From assembly GCF_003732425.1 (NCBI RefSeq), contig NZ_MOBX01000013.1, positions 682,001 to 746,000 on the forward strand: a stretch of DNA of 64,000 nt, in the 5' to 3' direction. This document shows positions 45,907-55,405 of this stretch, in pieces (the stretch's first letter is position 1; each line of letters begins with the position of its first letter). The notes under the pieces were generated by a model that had not been told where the DNA came from, did no database searches, and worked only from the letters and a program-made list of their open reading frames with translations. The translations under genes and the position numbers were made by a program. The stretch comes from Pseudomonas fluorescens. Its GTDB lineage: Bacteria; Pseudomonadota; Gammaproteobacteria; Pseudomonadales; Pseudomonadaceae.

Positions 45907-46614
45907 TCAAGAAAGCGTTTTACACGCCAGCCACGCCCCCCAAAACAAACTGCTGAAAAACCGCGTCGCTTCGCCAAACCCGGCCTCATGCAACAGCGCC
46001 TGAACCGCCGCTTCAGAATGTGGCGGATCGGCGCCTTGCAGAATCTTGCCGAGCTTGGCCTTGACCTCCTCGGCACTGGCGCCCTGCTGCCGCCAACGCT
46101 GCGCCCACGCCTGAAGCAACAACGGTTGACTGGCATAGGCGTAATGATTGCCGGCGACAATCAGCGGCGCGCCCGGTTTGAGACGTGCCTGAATCGCTTG
46201 CAGGATCTGGCGCTTGGGTTCGTCACCGTTCAGATGATGGAGCACGCCGATCAACGTCGCCGCATCGAATGAGGCGGCAGCCGGCAGGTCTTCGACGTGG
46301 CCAAGAAGCACCTGGGTTCGGTGCAGTAAATCGTTGGCTTGCAACTGCGCAGTCGCGGTTTCCAGCATCGGTACGGAAGGGTCGACTGCGGTGAAATGCC
46401 ATTGCGGCTCCAGTGCGGCCATCGCAATGATTTCCTGCGCCGTGCCGCCAGCGCCGACCACCAGTATGTTGGCCGGACGCGAGCCCAGGCTGGCCGCCAA
46501 CATGCAGGCCGTCAGATCGTGGCAGGCGTCGTAGCCGGCCAGCGCGATGCGGCTTTGGCGGGCGTATTCGCTGGCGCGGGAGGTGTCAAATTTGGCTGCG
46601 GGATTCGGGTTCAC
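45907..46614 (-). CDS. class-I SAM-dependent methyltransferase
   Basis: A 235-residue enzyme with SAM motifs ILVVGAGGTAQEIIAMAALEP (about 49-69), HFTAVDPSVPMLETA, GHVEDLP and FDAATLIGVLHHL. The family is clear but the acceptor is not. The C-terminal FFSSLFWGAWLACK is a common end in small-molecule methyltransferases. The gene is monocistronic. Confidence 0.87.
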   Translation of the reverse strand: MNPNPAAKFDTSRASEYARQSRIALAGYDACHDLTACMLAASLGSRPANILVVGAGGTAQEIIAMAALEPQWHFTAVDPSVPMLETATAQLQANDLLHRTQVLLGHVEDLPAAASFDAATLIGVLHHLNGDEPKRQILQAIQARLKPGAPLIVAGNHYAYASQPLLLQAWAQRWRQQGASAEEVKAKLGKILQGADPPHSEAAVQALLHEAGFGEATRFFSSLFWGAWLACKTLS

Positions 46615-46831
46615 GGCGAGGCTCCTTGTTTCTTTGACCTGAAGTTACGCCGTGAACTGAGATAAGAAAAATTCATTAATTTCATATGCTGCATTCCCAT
46701 GTGGAATACGCCTTGAACACTCACTCATTAGTCGCATCAATAACAGCCATTAACTCAATGAAGTTCTCTTATCAGGCTCACGGCGTAAGATCGGCTCCAG
46801 ACCCAACCACTACACCTCGGACCACACACTC

Positions 46832-47086
46832 ATGAAACGCCAAGCCCTTCTCAGCATCGCTTTCTCGCTCTTCGCACTTAATGCTTTTGCCGCTGCCCCT
46901 GCTCAGCCTCTGGTCGCCGAGGGCGGTGCTGATCGTCTGCTGGAACAACGCACTGTTGCGGCGGCTACTCAAACCGACCCACTGTTCAGCGATGCCGTTG
47001 CCGCTGCCACCGAAACCGACCCGCTGTTCAGCGACGCCGTTGCCGAAGGTGGTTCCGACCGTTTGCTCGAACGCCGCGCAGTCTGA
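46832..47086 (+). CDS. exported peptide built of two duplicated motifs
   Basis: An 84-residue protein with a signal peptide (LLSIAFSLFALNAFA). The mature part is nested repeats: VAEGGADRLLEQR (28-40) and VAEGGSDRLLERR (70-82) enclose VAAATQTDPLFSDAV (42-56) and VAAATETDPLFSDAV (56-70). There is no cysteine. The ribosome site is poor. A terminator follows at 47118. I do not know the function; similar EGGxDRLxExR repeat peptides occur in other Pseudomonas. Confidence 0.75.
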   Translation: MKRQALLSIAFSLFALNAFAAAPAQPLVAEGGADRLLEQRTVAAATQTDPLFSDAVAAATETDPLFSDAVAEGGSDRLLERRAV

Positions 47087-47117
47087 ATGCAGCGCTTCAC
47101 CGCAGTCACCGAAGAAA

Positions 47118-47144
47118 GGCCCGACCTCACCCGTCGGGCTTTTT
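47118..47144 (+). terminator. Rho-independent terminator
   Basis: Stem GGCCCGAC/GTCGGGCT with a seven-base loop and TTTTT, 32 bp after the repeat-peptide gene. Confidence 0.85.
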
Positions 47145-47254
47145 GCGTCTGCAAGCTCCGCTCACCTGCCCTGCTCTGCGCGAAACTTTTCCTCGCCAAT
47201 CGCCTCGATCACCTAACCTCATAGACTGTGTGATCAATTCGGGCCCGCCCCCCC

Positions 47255-49639
47255 ATGCGCAACCCATTGAAGTCGTTGTTTTTTGTCGCGGTCATGCTGT
47301 TTATTGGCGGCAGTCCGGCGCTGTGGGCAGCCGATCTGCCGGCGCCGGCAACCACCGCCGCCGCGCCGCTGCCGGTGATTTCGCAAAGCGAACTGCAGGC
47401 CTTGCAACAACGCCTCGACGGCCTCAAACAACAGATTTCCGCAGCGAACAATTACAACCAGCTCGAAGGCCCGCAGGACCGGGTGCAGGCGTTCATTCTG
47501 GATATCGATCGGTTGTCGGCGGGACTGCTGCCACAGCAGGCGCAATTGGCGGTGCAGTTGGGAGTGCTGGGGGCGGCGCCGGATGCTGATCTGGCGGCGG
47601 AACAGGCGGATATCGTCGCGCAACGGGCAGCGCTCGCGGAGCAGAAAAGCAAGGTCGACGGAACGCTGAAGAGCCTAGCGGCATTGAAGCAGAGCGCGGC
47701 GGATCTGATTACGCAGATCGCCGGCATTCGCCGCACGTTGCTCGAGAGCGAATTGACCCTGGGCACTGACAGCGTGTTGAGCCCGTACTTCTGGTCGCCG
47801 CTGATAAGTCCCACCGATGATGATCGTCAGCGTCTGCGTTTTTTCGTGGCTCAAGTGCGTGACACCTGGGCCACAGTCTGGGCGCCGGGCGAAAGTTTCT
47901 TCACCAGTATCTTGGTGCTATTGGCGCTGGTCATCTGGACGGTCGGCCGCAGACTGGCCGAACGCGGTCTGACCTGGGTATGCATCTACCGCATGCCCGA
48001 GGGTCGCCTGCGCCGCAGTGCGCTGGCGTTCGCCTCGGCGCTGGCGACCATCGCCACCACCGCCATTGCCCTGCAACTGCTGTTCTACGCTTGCACCCGT
48101 CATCAAGCGTTGCCACCCGTTCTGGAAACCTTCTCCGAAGAGTTCGAAAAAGTCGTGTATGCCTGCGTGCTGCTCACCGGATTGAGCCGCGCGTTGCTGT
48201 CGACCGAGCATCCTTCGTGGCGCCTGCCGGCGATTGCCGATCAGGTAGCGCTGGCGCTCAAACCTTACCCGCGCACTCTGTCCTGCTCGTTACTGGTGCT
48301 GGTGACGCTGGTGCAGGTGAGCAATGCCACCGGCATGAGCAGCCAGATCGTGATTGCCGGCCGCGGGGTCATTTCGATCGTCGTGCTGGCGATCGTGACG
48401 GTCCTGCTGCTGCGCGTCGGCAAGGTGCGCAAGGCACTGGTCGCGGCCAATGATGCGGCAGCGGCGAACAGTACGTTTGCCGGGGTGATTTACACCATCG
48501 CCAGCGTCTCGATGTTCGTCTCGGCGATTGCCCTGCTCGCCGGCTACGTGTCGCTGGCGCGGTTCATCAGTTATGAGTTGGTGTGGGCGTACATCGTCTT
48601 GTCGGGTTTCTACCTGCTGGTCCAGTTGATCAAGGATGCCTGCGAGCATGTGTTTTCGCCCAGGCATGCGAGCGGCAAGGCGCTCAAACAGCTACTGGGC
48701 ATCGGTGATCGACGCCTCGATCAGATCTCGATTCTGCTCTCCGGTTTCAGTCGGGCCGCGCTGATGCTGCTGGCGGTCATCGCTCTGTTTGTCGGCGGCA
48801 TTGGCACCACTTTTGGGCAGTTGGTGAGCAATATCACAGCGATTCTCGGCGGCGCCGGGTTGCGCAAGCTGAACATCGTCCCCGGCCACCTGCTCAATGC
48901 GGTGCTGGCGCTGATGATCGGCATCTGGCTGATCCGCGCCCTGCGCCGCTGGCTTGACAATGAATTCCTGCCCAAGACCGAAATGGATCCTGGCATGTGC
49001 GCATCGTTGAGCACGTTGTTTTCCAATATCGGTTACGCGGTCGTGATTCTGCTGACGCTGTCGTCGCTGGGCGTGCAGTGGACCAATCTGGCGTGGATCG
49101 TCAGTGCATTGTCGGTGGGCATCGGCTTTGGTTTGCAGGAGATCGTGAAGAACTTCGTCTCGGGCCTGATTCTGCTCACCGAACGACCGGTGAAGGTCGG
49201 CGACTTGATCAGCATCAGCGGCGTCGAAGGCGACATCCGCCGCATCAACGTGCGCGCCACGGAAATCCAGCTCAGCGACCGCTCGATCGTCATCGTGCCG
49301 AACTCGCAACTGATCTCGCAGAACCTGCGCAACGTGACGCTGGGCGGCAGTGCGCAAGGCGTGGCGTCGCTGGAGTTGATGTTCCCGCTGGACATCGATC
49401 CTGAAGAGGTCAAGGAGCTGTTGCTCAACACTTACCGGGAGAACGAAACCATCCTCGACAAACCGGCACCGTTCGTGCGCTTCAGCAAGTTGTCGCCGGA
49501 CGGGATTACCCTGACGGTGACCGGTTATGTGGGCAGCCCGAGGATCGTCGGGGTGACCAAAAGTGATTTGTTGTTCGAGATTCTCAAGCGCCTTGGAGCG
49601 GCGGGAATCGCGTTGGCGAAACCGGCCGGGACGACCTGA
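47255..49639 (+). CDS. MscS-family mechanosensitive channel with DUF3772 domain
   Basis: A 794-residue inner-membrane channel. A signal peptide (VAVMLFIGGSPALWA) precedes a coiled-coil-rich periplasmic DUF3772 region (about 40-200), then about ten helices and the MscS core near 600-680: LSSLGVQWTNLAWIVSALSVGIGFGLQEIVKNFVSGLILLTERPVKVGDLISI. The GFGLQEIVKNFVSG pore helix is diagnostic. It should open on membrane tension and release solutes after osmotic downshift. A lipoprotein gene follows after 108 bp. Confidence 0.92.
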   Translation: MRNPLKSLFFVAVMLFIGGSPALWAADLPAPATTAAAPLPVISQSELQALQQRLDGLKQQISAANNYNQLEGPQDRVQAFILDIDRLSAGLLPQQAQLAVQLGVLGAAPDADLAAEQADIVAQRAALAEQKSKVDGTLKSLAALKQSAADLITQIAGIRRTLLESELTLGTDSVLSPYFWSPLISPTDDDRQRLRFFVAQVRDTWATVWAPGESFFTSILVLLALVIWTVGRRLAERGLTWVCIYRMPEGRLRRSALAFASALATIATTAIALQLLFYACTRHQALPPVLETFSEEFEKVVYACVLLTGLSRALLSTEHPSWRLPAIADQVALALKPYPRTLSCSLLVLVTLVQVSNATGMSSQIVIAGRGVISIVVLAIVTVLLLRVGKVRKALVAANDAAAANSTFAGVIYTIASVSMFVSAIALLAGYVSLARFISYELVWAYIVLSGFYLLVQLIKDACEHVFSPRHASGKALKQLLGIGDRRLDQISILLSGFSRAALMLLAVIALFVGGIGTTFGQLVSNITAILGGAGLRKLNIVPGHLLNAVLALMIGIWLIRALRRWLDNEFLPKTEMDPGMCASLSTLFSNIGYAVVILLTLSSLGVQWTNLAWIVSALSVGIGFGLQEIVKNFVSGLILLTERPVKVGDLISISGVEGDIRRINVRATEIQLSDRSIVIVPNSQLISQNLRNVTLGGSAQGVASLELMFPLDIDPEEVKELLLNTYRENETILDKPAPFVRFSKLSPDGITLTVTGYVGSPRIVGVTKSDLLFEILKRLGAAGIALAKPAGTT

Positions 49640-49747
49640 TCGGGTTATTCCCGAAGCGCCTAAATGCCTGCCTTTTCGGTCTTTATTGGCGGTCAGAGCG
49701 CAACCTTATACTCGAGCGGTTCACCCATCGTTCAATAAGGATGTTCC

Positions 49748-50209
49748 ATGCCTCAACGTCTTTTGCTGGCGGCCTTGTTCCTCGCCGTCGCCGGTTGCGC
49801 CAGCCCTCCTCCTGCCTCTGTTCACACCCATGATCCCGCCAGTTCGACCCTGCAAGGCGATGCCTCGCGGCCAGCGCAGGCGCAGTGGATTCGCACCGAG
49901 TTGTATTTTTCGGTGGGGTCGATTGATGGCAAGGACGGTGCGGTCAGTCCGGCGCGCTGGCGTGAGTTTCTTGATCAGGAGGTTACGTCACGGTTTCCCG
50001 ATGGTTTCAGTGTGTTGGATGCCTACGGGCAGTGGCGGGATAAAGACGCGAAGGAGCCTGAGCGGTTAAGCACCAAGGTGATTGTGATCTTGCATGAGAA
50101 CAGTGCGAAAAATGTGGCCAACATCGAGGCGATTCGCTTGGCTTACAAGCGTATTACCGGGGACTTGTCGGTGTTGCGGTTGTCGCAGCCGGCGGAGGTG
50201 TCGTTCTAG
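49748..50209 (+). CDS. DUF3574 lipoprotein
   Basis: A 153-residue lipoprotein (LLLAALFLAVAGCAS lipobox) with the DUF3574 pattern: WIRTELYFSVGSIDGKDGAVSPARWREFLDQEVTSRFPDGFSVLDAYGQWRDKD, then TKVIVILHEN. The family has no known function. AAGG precedes the ATG. It is the last gene before the intergenic element at 50214. Confidence 0.82.
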   Translation: MPQRLLLAALFLAVAGCASPPPASVHTHDPASSTLQGDASRPAQAQWIRTELYFSVGSIDGKDGAVSPARWREFLDQEVTSRFPDGFSVLDAYGQWRDKDAKEPERLSTKVIVILHENSAKNVANIEAIRLAYKRITGDLSVLRLSQPAEVSF

Positions 50210-50213
50210 AAGC

Positions 50214-50422
50214 CCCTCACCCTAACCCTCTCCCCGAGGGAGAGGGAACCGATCCGGGGATATTGGAGGAATACGCCGACCTGAACGTGCTTCACTGAAT
50301 CCATAATCGACCTCGACCTGTATTTGCTTCAAGCCATAATCGATTCGGTCTTTCAGGTCGATGTATCACGCAAGACACCTCGGTCGGCCCCCTCTCCCTC
50401 CGGGAGAGGGCTGCGGTGAGGG
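50214..50422. repeat. MITE-like intergenic element, copy 1
   Basis: About 209 bp bounded by inverted ends: CCCTCACC-N4-CCCTCTCCC on the left and GGGAGAGGG-N4-GGTGAGGG on the right. The centre contains ACTGAATCCATAATCGA and GACCTGAA words also found, partly inverted, in the copy at 62588. The right end runs into the 3' end of the permease gene. Confidence 0.8.
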
Positions 50423-51753
50423 CTTGGCGTCAGTCGGCTCAACCCGGCCAGAATCACCGCCCCCACCAGCAACACCGCAATCCCCAAAAGCGCCCCATAC
50501 CCCACCACCGTCACGCTGGAATACAGCATGTACAGGCACAAGCCGAAAAACAGCAGCGGCAACAGCGGATACAACGGCACCTTCACTGGCCGCGGCACCT
50601 TGGGAAAGCGCCGTCGCAGAATGATCAGCGCCACACTGCTCAGACTCAAGAACAGCCAGTACACCGGGGTCAGGTACTCAACCATGGTATTGAAACCGCT
50701 CTGGGTAAAACTGCCGAACAGCACCAGCAGCAACGCCACCGAACCTTCTGCCAGCAACGCTTTGCGCGGTACACCATCGCGGTCGTCCCAGGCGCCGAAA
50801 CTGCGCAGTTGCGGCACATCGCGCGCGGCAGCGTAGGTGGTGCGGGCACCGACCAGCAGGGTCGAGTTGATGGTCGCGATCGCGGCGATACCGACCATCA
50901 GCAAAATCAGCAGGACACCCGGTGCACCGAATGCGCGGTTCAGTAACTCCACGGCCGGGGCATTGCTGGCCGCCAGTCCGGCAAACCCCAGACCTACGAC
51001 AAACGCCCAGTTCAGCGCCAGATAGATCGCCATCAGCACGCTCAGCGCACCGAGCATGGCAATGAACATCCCTCGTCGGCCATCACGCACTTCTGCCGAT
51101 AACGTCGCCGCGTCGCTCCAGCCACCGAACGCCAGAAAGACAAAAATCATCGCCGTCGAGAAGCCGGCCATGCCGGTGTTTTCGGCGCCGGGCGAGAGAG
51201 CAGGCGCAGGCGGTTCAATACCTTGCCAGACTAAAAAAACGCCGGCACTGGCAATGCTCAAAAAACCCAACGCCAGCAGCCCCACCAACAAGGTTTGAGT
51301 GATAAAACCAATGTGCTTGCCAGTGAGATTGAGCAGCACCAACGCGGCTATCACCGCACCGGCAAACAGCCCCGAACCGTACTGCCCCAGCGGCACCACC
51401 GCGTTGACGTAATCGGCAAACATGAACGCCGACAAGGCAATCCACCCGGTGTGCATCACCGAAAACCGCGACCAGGCGAACAAAAAACCCATGCGCTCGC
51501 CATACGCCGTGCGCAGAAAATGATAGTCACCACCCGGGTGCGGAAACGCCGTGGCCATCTCGGCAAAACACAGTGCACCGATCATCGACGCGACACCACC
51601 AAGCACCCACACCAGGTAGAAATGCTCCGGGCCAACGTTGAGTGCCACGGTCGGCGCGGTTTTCAGGATATCGGTGGTGATCACCATGCCCAGCGTGATC
51701 AGCAACGCCTGAAAAACCGGCAGATGCCGCCCCGGTCCCGCGTCAGAACCCAT
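50353..51753 (-). CDS. APC-family amino-acid permease with repeat-derived C-terminus
   Basis: A 466-residue, twelve-helix permease: VFQALLITLGMVITTDILKTAPTVA, FAEMATAFPHPGGDYHFLRTAYG, and FLAFGGWSDAATLSAEVRDGRRGM are the first, third and sixth helix marks of the LAT/APC branch. The ATG at 51753 overlaps the 3' end of the TonB receptor gene by 11 bp. The last 26 residues (LTPSPHRSPLPEGEGADRG...) are the translation of the intergenic element that begins near 50422; the element also supplies the stop. Methionine content is ordinary, unlike the receptor upstream. Confidence 0.87.
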   Translation of the reverse strand: MGSDAGPGRHLPVFQALLITLGMVITTDILKTAPTVALNVGPEHFYLVWVLGGVASMIGALCFAEMATAFPHPGGDYHFLRTAYGERMGFLFAWSRFSVMHTGWIALSAFMFADYVNAVVPLGQYGSGLFAGAVIAALVLLNLTGKHIGFITQTLLVGLLALGFLSIASAGVFLVWQGIEPPAPALSPGAENTGMAGFSTAMIFVFLAFGGWSDAATLSAEVRDGRRGMFIAMLGALSVLMAIYLALNWAFVVGLGFAGLAASNAPAVELLNRAFGAPGVLLILLMVGIAAIATINSTLLVGARTTYAAARDVPQLRSFGAWDDRDGVPRKALLAEGSVALLLVLFGSFTQSGFNTMVEYLTPVYWLFLSLSSVALIILRRRFPKVPRPVKVPLYPLLPLLFFGLCLYMLYSSVTVVGYGALLGIAVLLVGAVILAGLSRLTPSPHRSPLPEGEGADRGVLRDTST

Positions 51754-54130
51754 AGGTGGCGCGCGCGTAGTAGTAGGCGCCGTTGGTACCGATTGGCGAG
51801 AGCACGTCGTACGGCAGGTTGCCACCGTAGTTGATCGCCGAGCCGGAACGCTCCGGGTAGTTGTCGGTGAGGTTGTTGCCGCCCACGGCAATGTTGAATT
51901 TCGGGGTGAATTTGTAAGCCACCTCGGCGTCCAGTTGCCACACGGCACCGTAGGTTTGCTCCGGTTGCGAGTCACCGAAATCGAACACCCGGGTGGTCTC
52001 GCCCTGGCGCGTCAAGCGCCCGAGCAGGCCCCAATGCTCGCTGGCCCAATTGGCGGAAACGATGAAGCGATCCTTGGGCGCTGCGTCGGTCAGGGTGTTG
52101 GTTTCCTCGACGCCAACGAGGGCGTCATTGCCAATGCCCAGTGCCGTCAGTGGCGATGGCGTGCCTTTGGTGCTGGTGACTTTGGTGTGGTTGTAGGTGT
52201 ACGCGGTGGTCAGGCCCAGTTGCCCTTCGTAGAACGGCTGATGGTAGTTGAGCACCAGTTCGGCGCCGTGGGTGCTGGTGTCCGCAGCGTTGGTGAAGAA
52301 GTTGACGTCGTGCACGCCGGCGACGCCGAAGTTGTCGTTGATGTAGTTTTCCAAGGCGTCGCTGCCAATGCGCTGCGACAAGGTGATGCGGTCTTTGACG
52401 TCGATGCGGAACACGTCCAGCGACGCGTCGAAGCGTTCGTTCAACTGGAAGGTCAGGCCGAGGCTGAAGTTCTTCGAGGTTTCCGGATCAAGCTTCTCGG
52501 CGCCCAGTGCGCGGGCGATCGGGTCGTTGACCGAGAGCACACGAATATCGGTCAGCGTGCCCCCATCGCCGAAGTTGCTGGTGGTGTTCTGGAAACCGCT
52601 CTGGGCCAGCGACGGCGCGCGGAAGTTGTTCGACACCGCGCCACGCAAGGCCCATTGTTCGGTGAGTTTGTAGCGACCGCTGAGTTTGCCGGTGAGTTTG
52701 CTGCCGGCGTCGTCGTAATGCTCCCAACGCGTGGCGGCATCGACGAACAAGCGATCGGTGAGATCGCCGGACAACTCGGCATAAGTGCCGAACACGTTGC
52801 GATCCAGATCCGACTCTTCGCTCGGGCGCAGGCCGTTGGCGCCGTCTGCCCCGGAGCCGATGTAAGAGGCCTGATCACCGGCGTAGGTCAGGTAGTTTTC
52901 GTAACGGTATTCGCCGCCGACCGCCAGTACGAACGAGCGCTCGCCGAGGCGCAGTTCACGGCTGAAATCGAGGTTGCTGGTGGTCTGGCGCAACTCGTAA
53001 TCGCCGGTATCGAACTGGGTTGGCGAGTCTTCGCCGAGGCTGACGTTAAGCGTGCGCCGGGTCGAGCCATCGAAGCGGTTGCGACCGTGAGTGACGCTGC
53101 TGTCGAAGTCCCACTCGTCACCGATCAGGCCTTTGAAACCGGCGGTGGCGGAGACGTCCTTGTTGTCGCCGAGCGATTGCGGCAAATAGCCGTTGGGGTA
53201 GAACTGCGGTTGTTCGTACGGGTAGCGATAGAACTCGGCGCCGGTGGTGTGGCGCTGGTTGTAGGTGCCGAAGCTGTAGGCCTTGCCGCCCGCCAGCGGC
53301 AGCTCACTGTTGAACCAAAGGTTAACGTCACGCGCGACGCCGTCGCCCATTACATAGTTGCGCTGGCCGGGAGTATCGGCAAAACCGTCGAAACCGGCGC
53401 GGTTGGTCGGGTTGCGATCCTTGTATTCGGTGCCGCCACGGATAAACCCGCCCTCCTCGCCCAGGCGCGTGCCGATCTTCGCGGTGGTCACGCTGTTCTG
53501 GCCGTCGGTGGTGGTCTTGTCGATGGCGTCTTGATGGGTGTAATAGGCGCCATAACCGGTCGACACTTCGCCGCCCTCGGGGGCGTCATCGAGGATGATG
53601 TTGATGACCCCGGCAATCGCGTCTGAACCGTACTGCGCACCGGCGCCGTCACGCAGCACTTCGATGCGTTTGATCGCGCTGAGCGGGATCGAGTTGAAAT
53701 CCACGGGAGCGGTACCGCGACCGATCTTCGAAGAGTCGTTGACCACCGCTGACGTATGGCGACGCTTGCCGTTGACCAGCACCAGCACCTGATCGGGACT
53801 CATGCCGCGCAGTTGCGCCGCGCGCACATGGTCGGCGCCACCGGAGTTGGATTGGCGCGGCAGGCTGAAGGATGGCAATAGCGTCTGCAACGCCGCGCCC
53901 AATTCACCGTCAGCGGCGCCAGCGGACTTGAGGTCTTCGGCGGTGAGTACGTCGACCGGCACTGGCGAATCCAGCACCGTGCGCGAAGTACCGCGAGTAC
54001 CGGTAACCAGTACGGTGCCAAGTCGGGATTCGCTGTCGGCGCTGGCGGAGGTTTCTTCGGCGCTGGCCGGAAGTTGCCAGATGGCGGACACGACGGCAGC
54101 CGCCAGTAATGAACGGGAACGGTAATGCAT
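51743..54130 (-). CDS. TonB-dependent outer-membrane receptor, very low in Met and Cys
   Basis: A 795-residue receptor: signal peptide [19 protein letters not shown], plug with [73 protein letters not shown] ([10 protein letters not shown] in place), and a barrel ending [16 protein letters not shown] precedes the ATG at 54130. By eye the mature part has two Met and no Cys in about 770 residues, far below BtuB in this window. That suits production under sulfur limitation. It overlaps the permease gene downstream. Ligand unknown; an organosulfur compound is inferred. Confidence 0.9.
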   Translation of the reverse strand: [795 protein letters not shown]

Positions 54131-54446
54131 ATAACAGCTCCTTGAATCGCAGTTAATACCCGGCCGTTGCCAACAATAAAGTTTGGCAATCAATGCGCGG
54201 CAATGTCTGCTGTAGTTTTAAATTTCTGGAAGGCAGTGAAGGCTTTTTACGGTGAGTTGCAGTTTCCCCAGCGTGAGTCGTTTCCCCTTGAAACTCGATG
54301 CTAGACGAGCAGCTGCGGGGCGTAAAAGAACCAATAACGCTTAGGTTAGATCGCTCTAAAAAGTTGTTCTTAGTTCAACAGAAGTGTTGCTGAGCCAACA
54401 CCTGAACCAACTAATCTACAACTAAGCAAGGTGCGGAATACATCAC
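54131..54446. promoter_or_regulatory. AT-rich leader region of the TonB receptor gene
   Basis: 316 bp with several A/T-rich stretches (54205-54250 and 54330-54420) and no open frame of note. It should hold the receptor promoter. I found no clear Fur box; a CysB or SfnR site cannot be judged by eye. Confidence 0.4.
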
Positions 54447-54539
54447 CCTGTGGGAGCGAGCCTGCTCGCGAAAGCGGTGGATCAGTCACCAAAAAGGCAA
54501 CTGGCCCGGCCCCTTCGCGAGCAGGCTCGCTCCCACAGG
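54447..54539. repeat. paired REP element (REPIN) 1
   Basis: CCTGTGGGAGCGAGCCTGCT at the left and its inverted copy AGCAGGCTCGCTCCCACAGG at the right, about 50 bp apart, the standard Pseudomonas fluorescens REP doublet. Confidence 0.92.
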
Positions 54540-54581
54540 TTGATCGTATTCCAATGTTTCAACAGGCTGCGTCCTGGAGTC

Positions 54582-55247
54582 TTAATCGAACTCTTTTTCC
54601 AGCCAGACATCCTCAGCGATATCCAGTTCATCCCCACTGAATCGCTGCTCGGCAAACGGATCAGCGTGCAGGTGAAAGCCGTTCTGCTCCCAGAAACCCG
54701 GCTGTTCCTGTTCAACAAATTCCAGCCCGCGCAGCCACTTGGCACTCTTCCAGAAATACCGCCCCGCCGCCACCAGCCGTAGCGGCCAGCCATGTTGCGC
54801 GCTCAACGGCTGGCCGGCGTAGTGGGTGGCCAGCAGAGTGTCGGAGTGCAACAGATCATCCAGTCGCAAGTTAGTCTGGTAATCGTGGTCGGCATGGGCC
54901 ATGACGAAAGCCGATGTCGGTTGGATATCGAGCGCCTGCAACAAATCCTGCAGATGCACCCCGCTCCATTCGGTGTCGAATTTCGACCAGCGTGTCACGC
55001 AATGAATATCGCAGCGAAGTTGCCGTTGCGGCAGAGCCTGCAGATCGGCGTAACGCAATTCGATCGGCCGCGCGAGCTTACCGAACAGGCGCAGCGACCA
55101 GTTGACGAGGTCGTATTCCGGTACTTCGCCTTCGTGGAGGATTGGGAATCGCTCCGTCAGCACTTGGCCTGGAGGCAGTCGATTGCCAAGCGCCGGATCG
55201 GATTTCGGGGAACGGCTTTTGCGTAAGCGGTCAGCTTTGTTGTGCAT
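54582..55247 (-). CDS. sulfite-oxidase-like molybdopterin protein
   Basis: A 221-residue protein of the sulfite oxidase/YedY-like molybdopterin-binding family: GNRLPPGQVLTERFPILHEGEVPEYD, LRLFGKLARPIELRYADLQALPQRQLRCDIHCVTRWSKFDTEWSGVHL, with the Mo-binding Cys in DIHCVTRW. HGWPLRLVAAGRYFWKSAKWLRGLEFVE is the typical C-terminal part. There is no signal peptide and no heme domain. It lies between two REPINs and downstream of the ABC operon on the same strand. An oxidation or reduction of a sulfur compound is likely from context. Confidence 0.83.
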   Translation of the reverse strand: MHNKADRLRKSRSPKSDPALGNRLPPGQVLTERFPILHEGEVPEYDLVNWSLRLFGKLARPIELRYADLQALPQRQLRCDIHCVTRWSKFDTEWSGVHLQDLLQALDIQPTSAFVMAHADHDYQTNLRLDDLLHSDTLLATHYAGQPLSAQHGWPLRLVAAGRYFWKSAKWLRGLEFVEQEQPGFWEQNGFHLHADPFAEQRFSGDELDIAEDVWLEKEFD

Positions 55248-55290
55248 GTAAGCTCCAGAACTTCCTCAGTTTGCGCAACTACGCGTTACC

Positions 55291-55382
55291 CCTGTGGGAG
55301 CGAGCCTGCGCGCGAAAGCGGTGGGTCAATCAACAGAGATATCAACTGATCAGACCTCTTCGCGAGCAGGCTCGCTCCCACA
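55291..55382. repeat. paired REP element (REPIN) 2
   Basis: A second REP doublet of the same type: CCTGTGGGAGCGAGCCTGCG on the left (one change, C for T region) and GAGCAGGCTCGCTCCCACA on the right, 92 bp overall. Confidence 0.92.
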
Positions 55383-55405
55383 TGGGCGATGTCGTGACAA
55401 ATGTT

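Noticed and set aside
51935..53626. 563-codon open frame antisense to the TonB receptor
   Set aside because: Repetitive Val/Gly/Ala/Gln composition without ribosome site; shadow of the receptor gene.
54447..55382. Composite transposon formed by the two REP doublets around the sulfite-oxidase-like gene
   Set aside because: REP doublets of this kind are scattered singly in Pseudomonas intergenic DNA and do not mobilise the gene between them.
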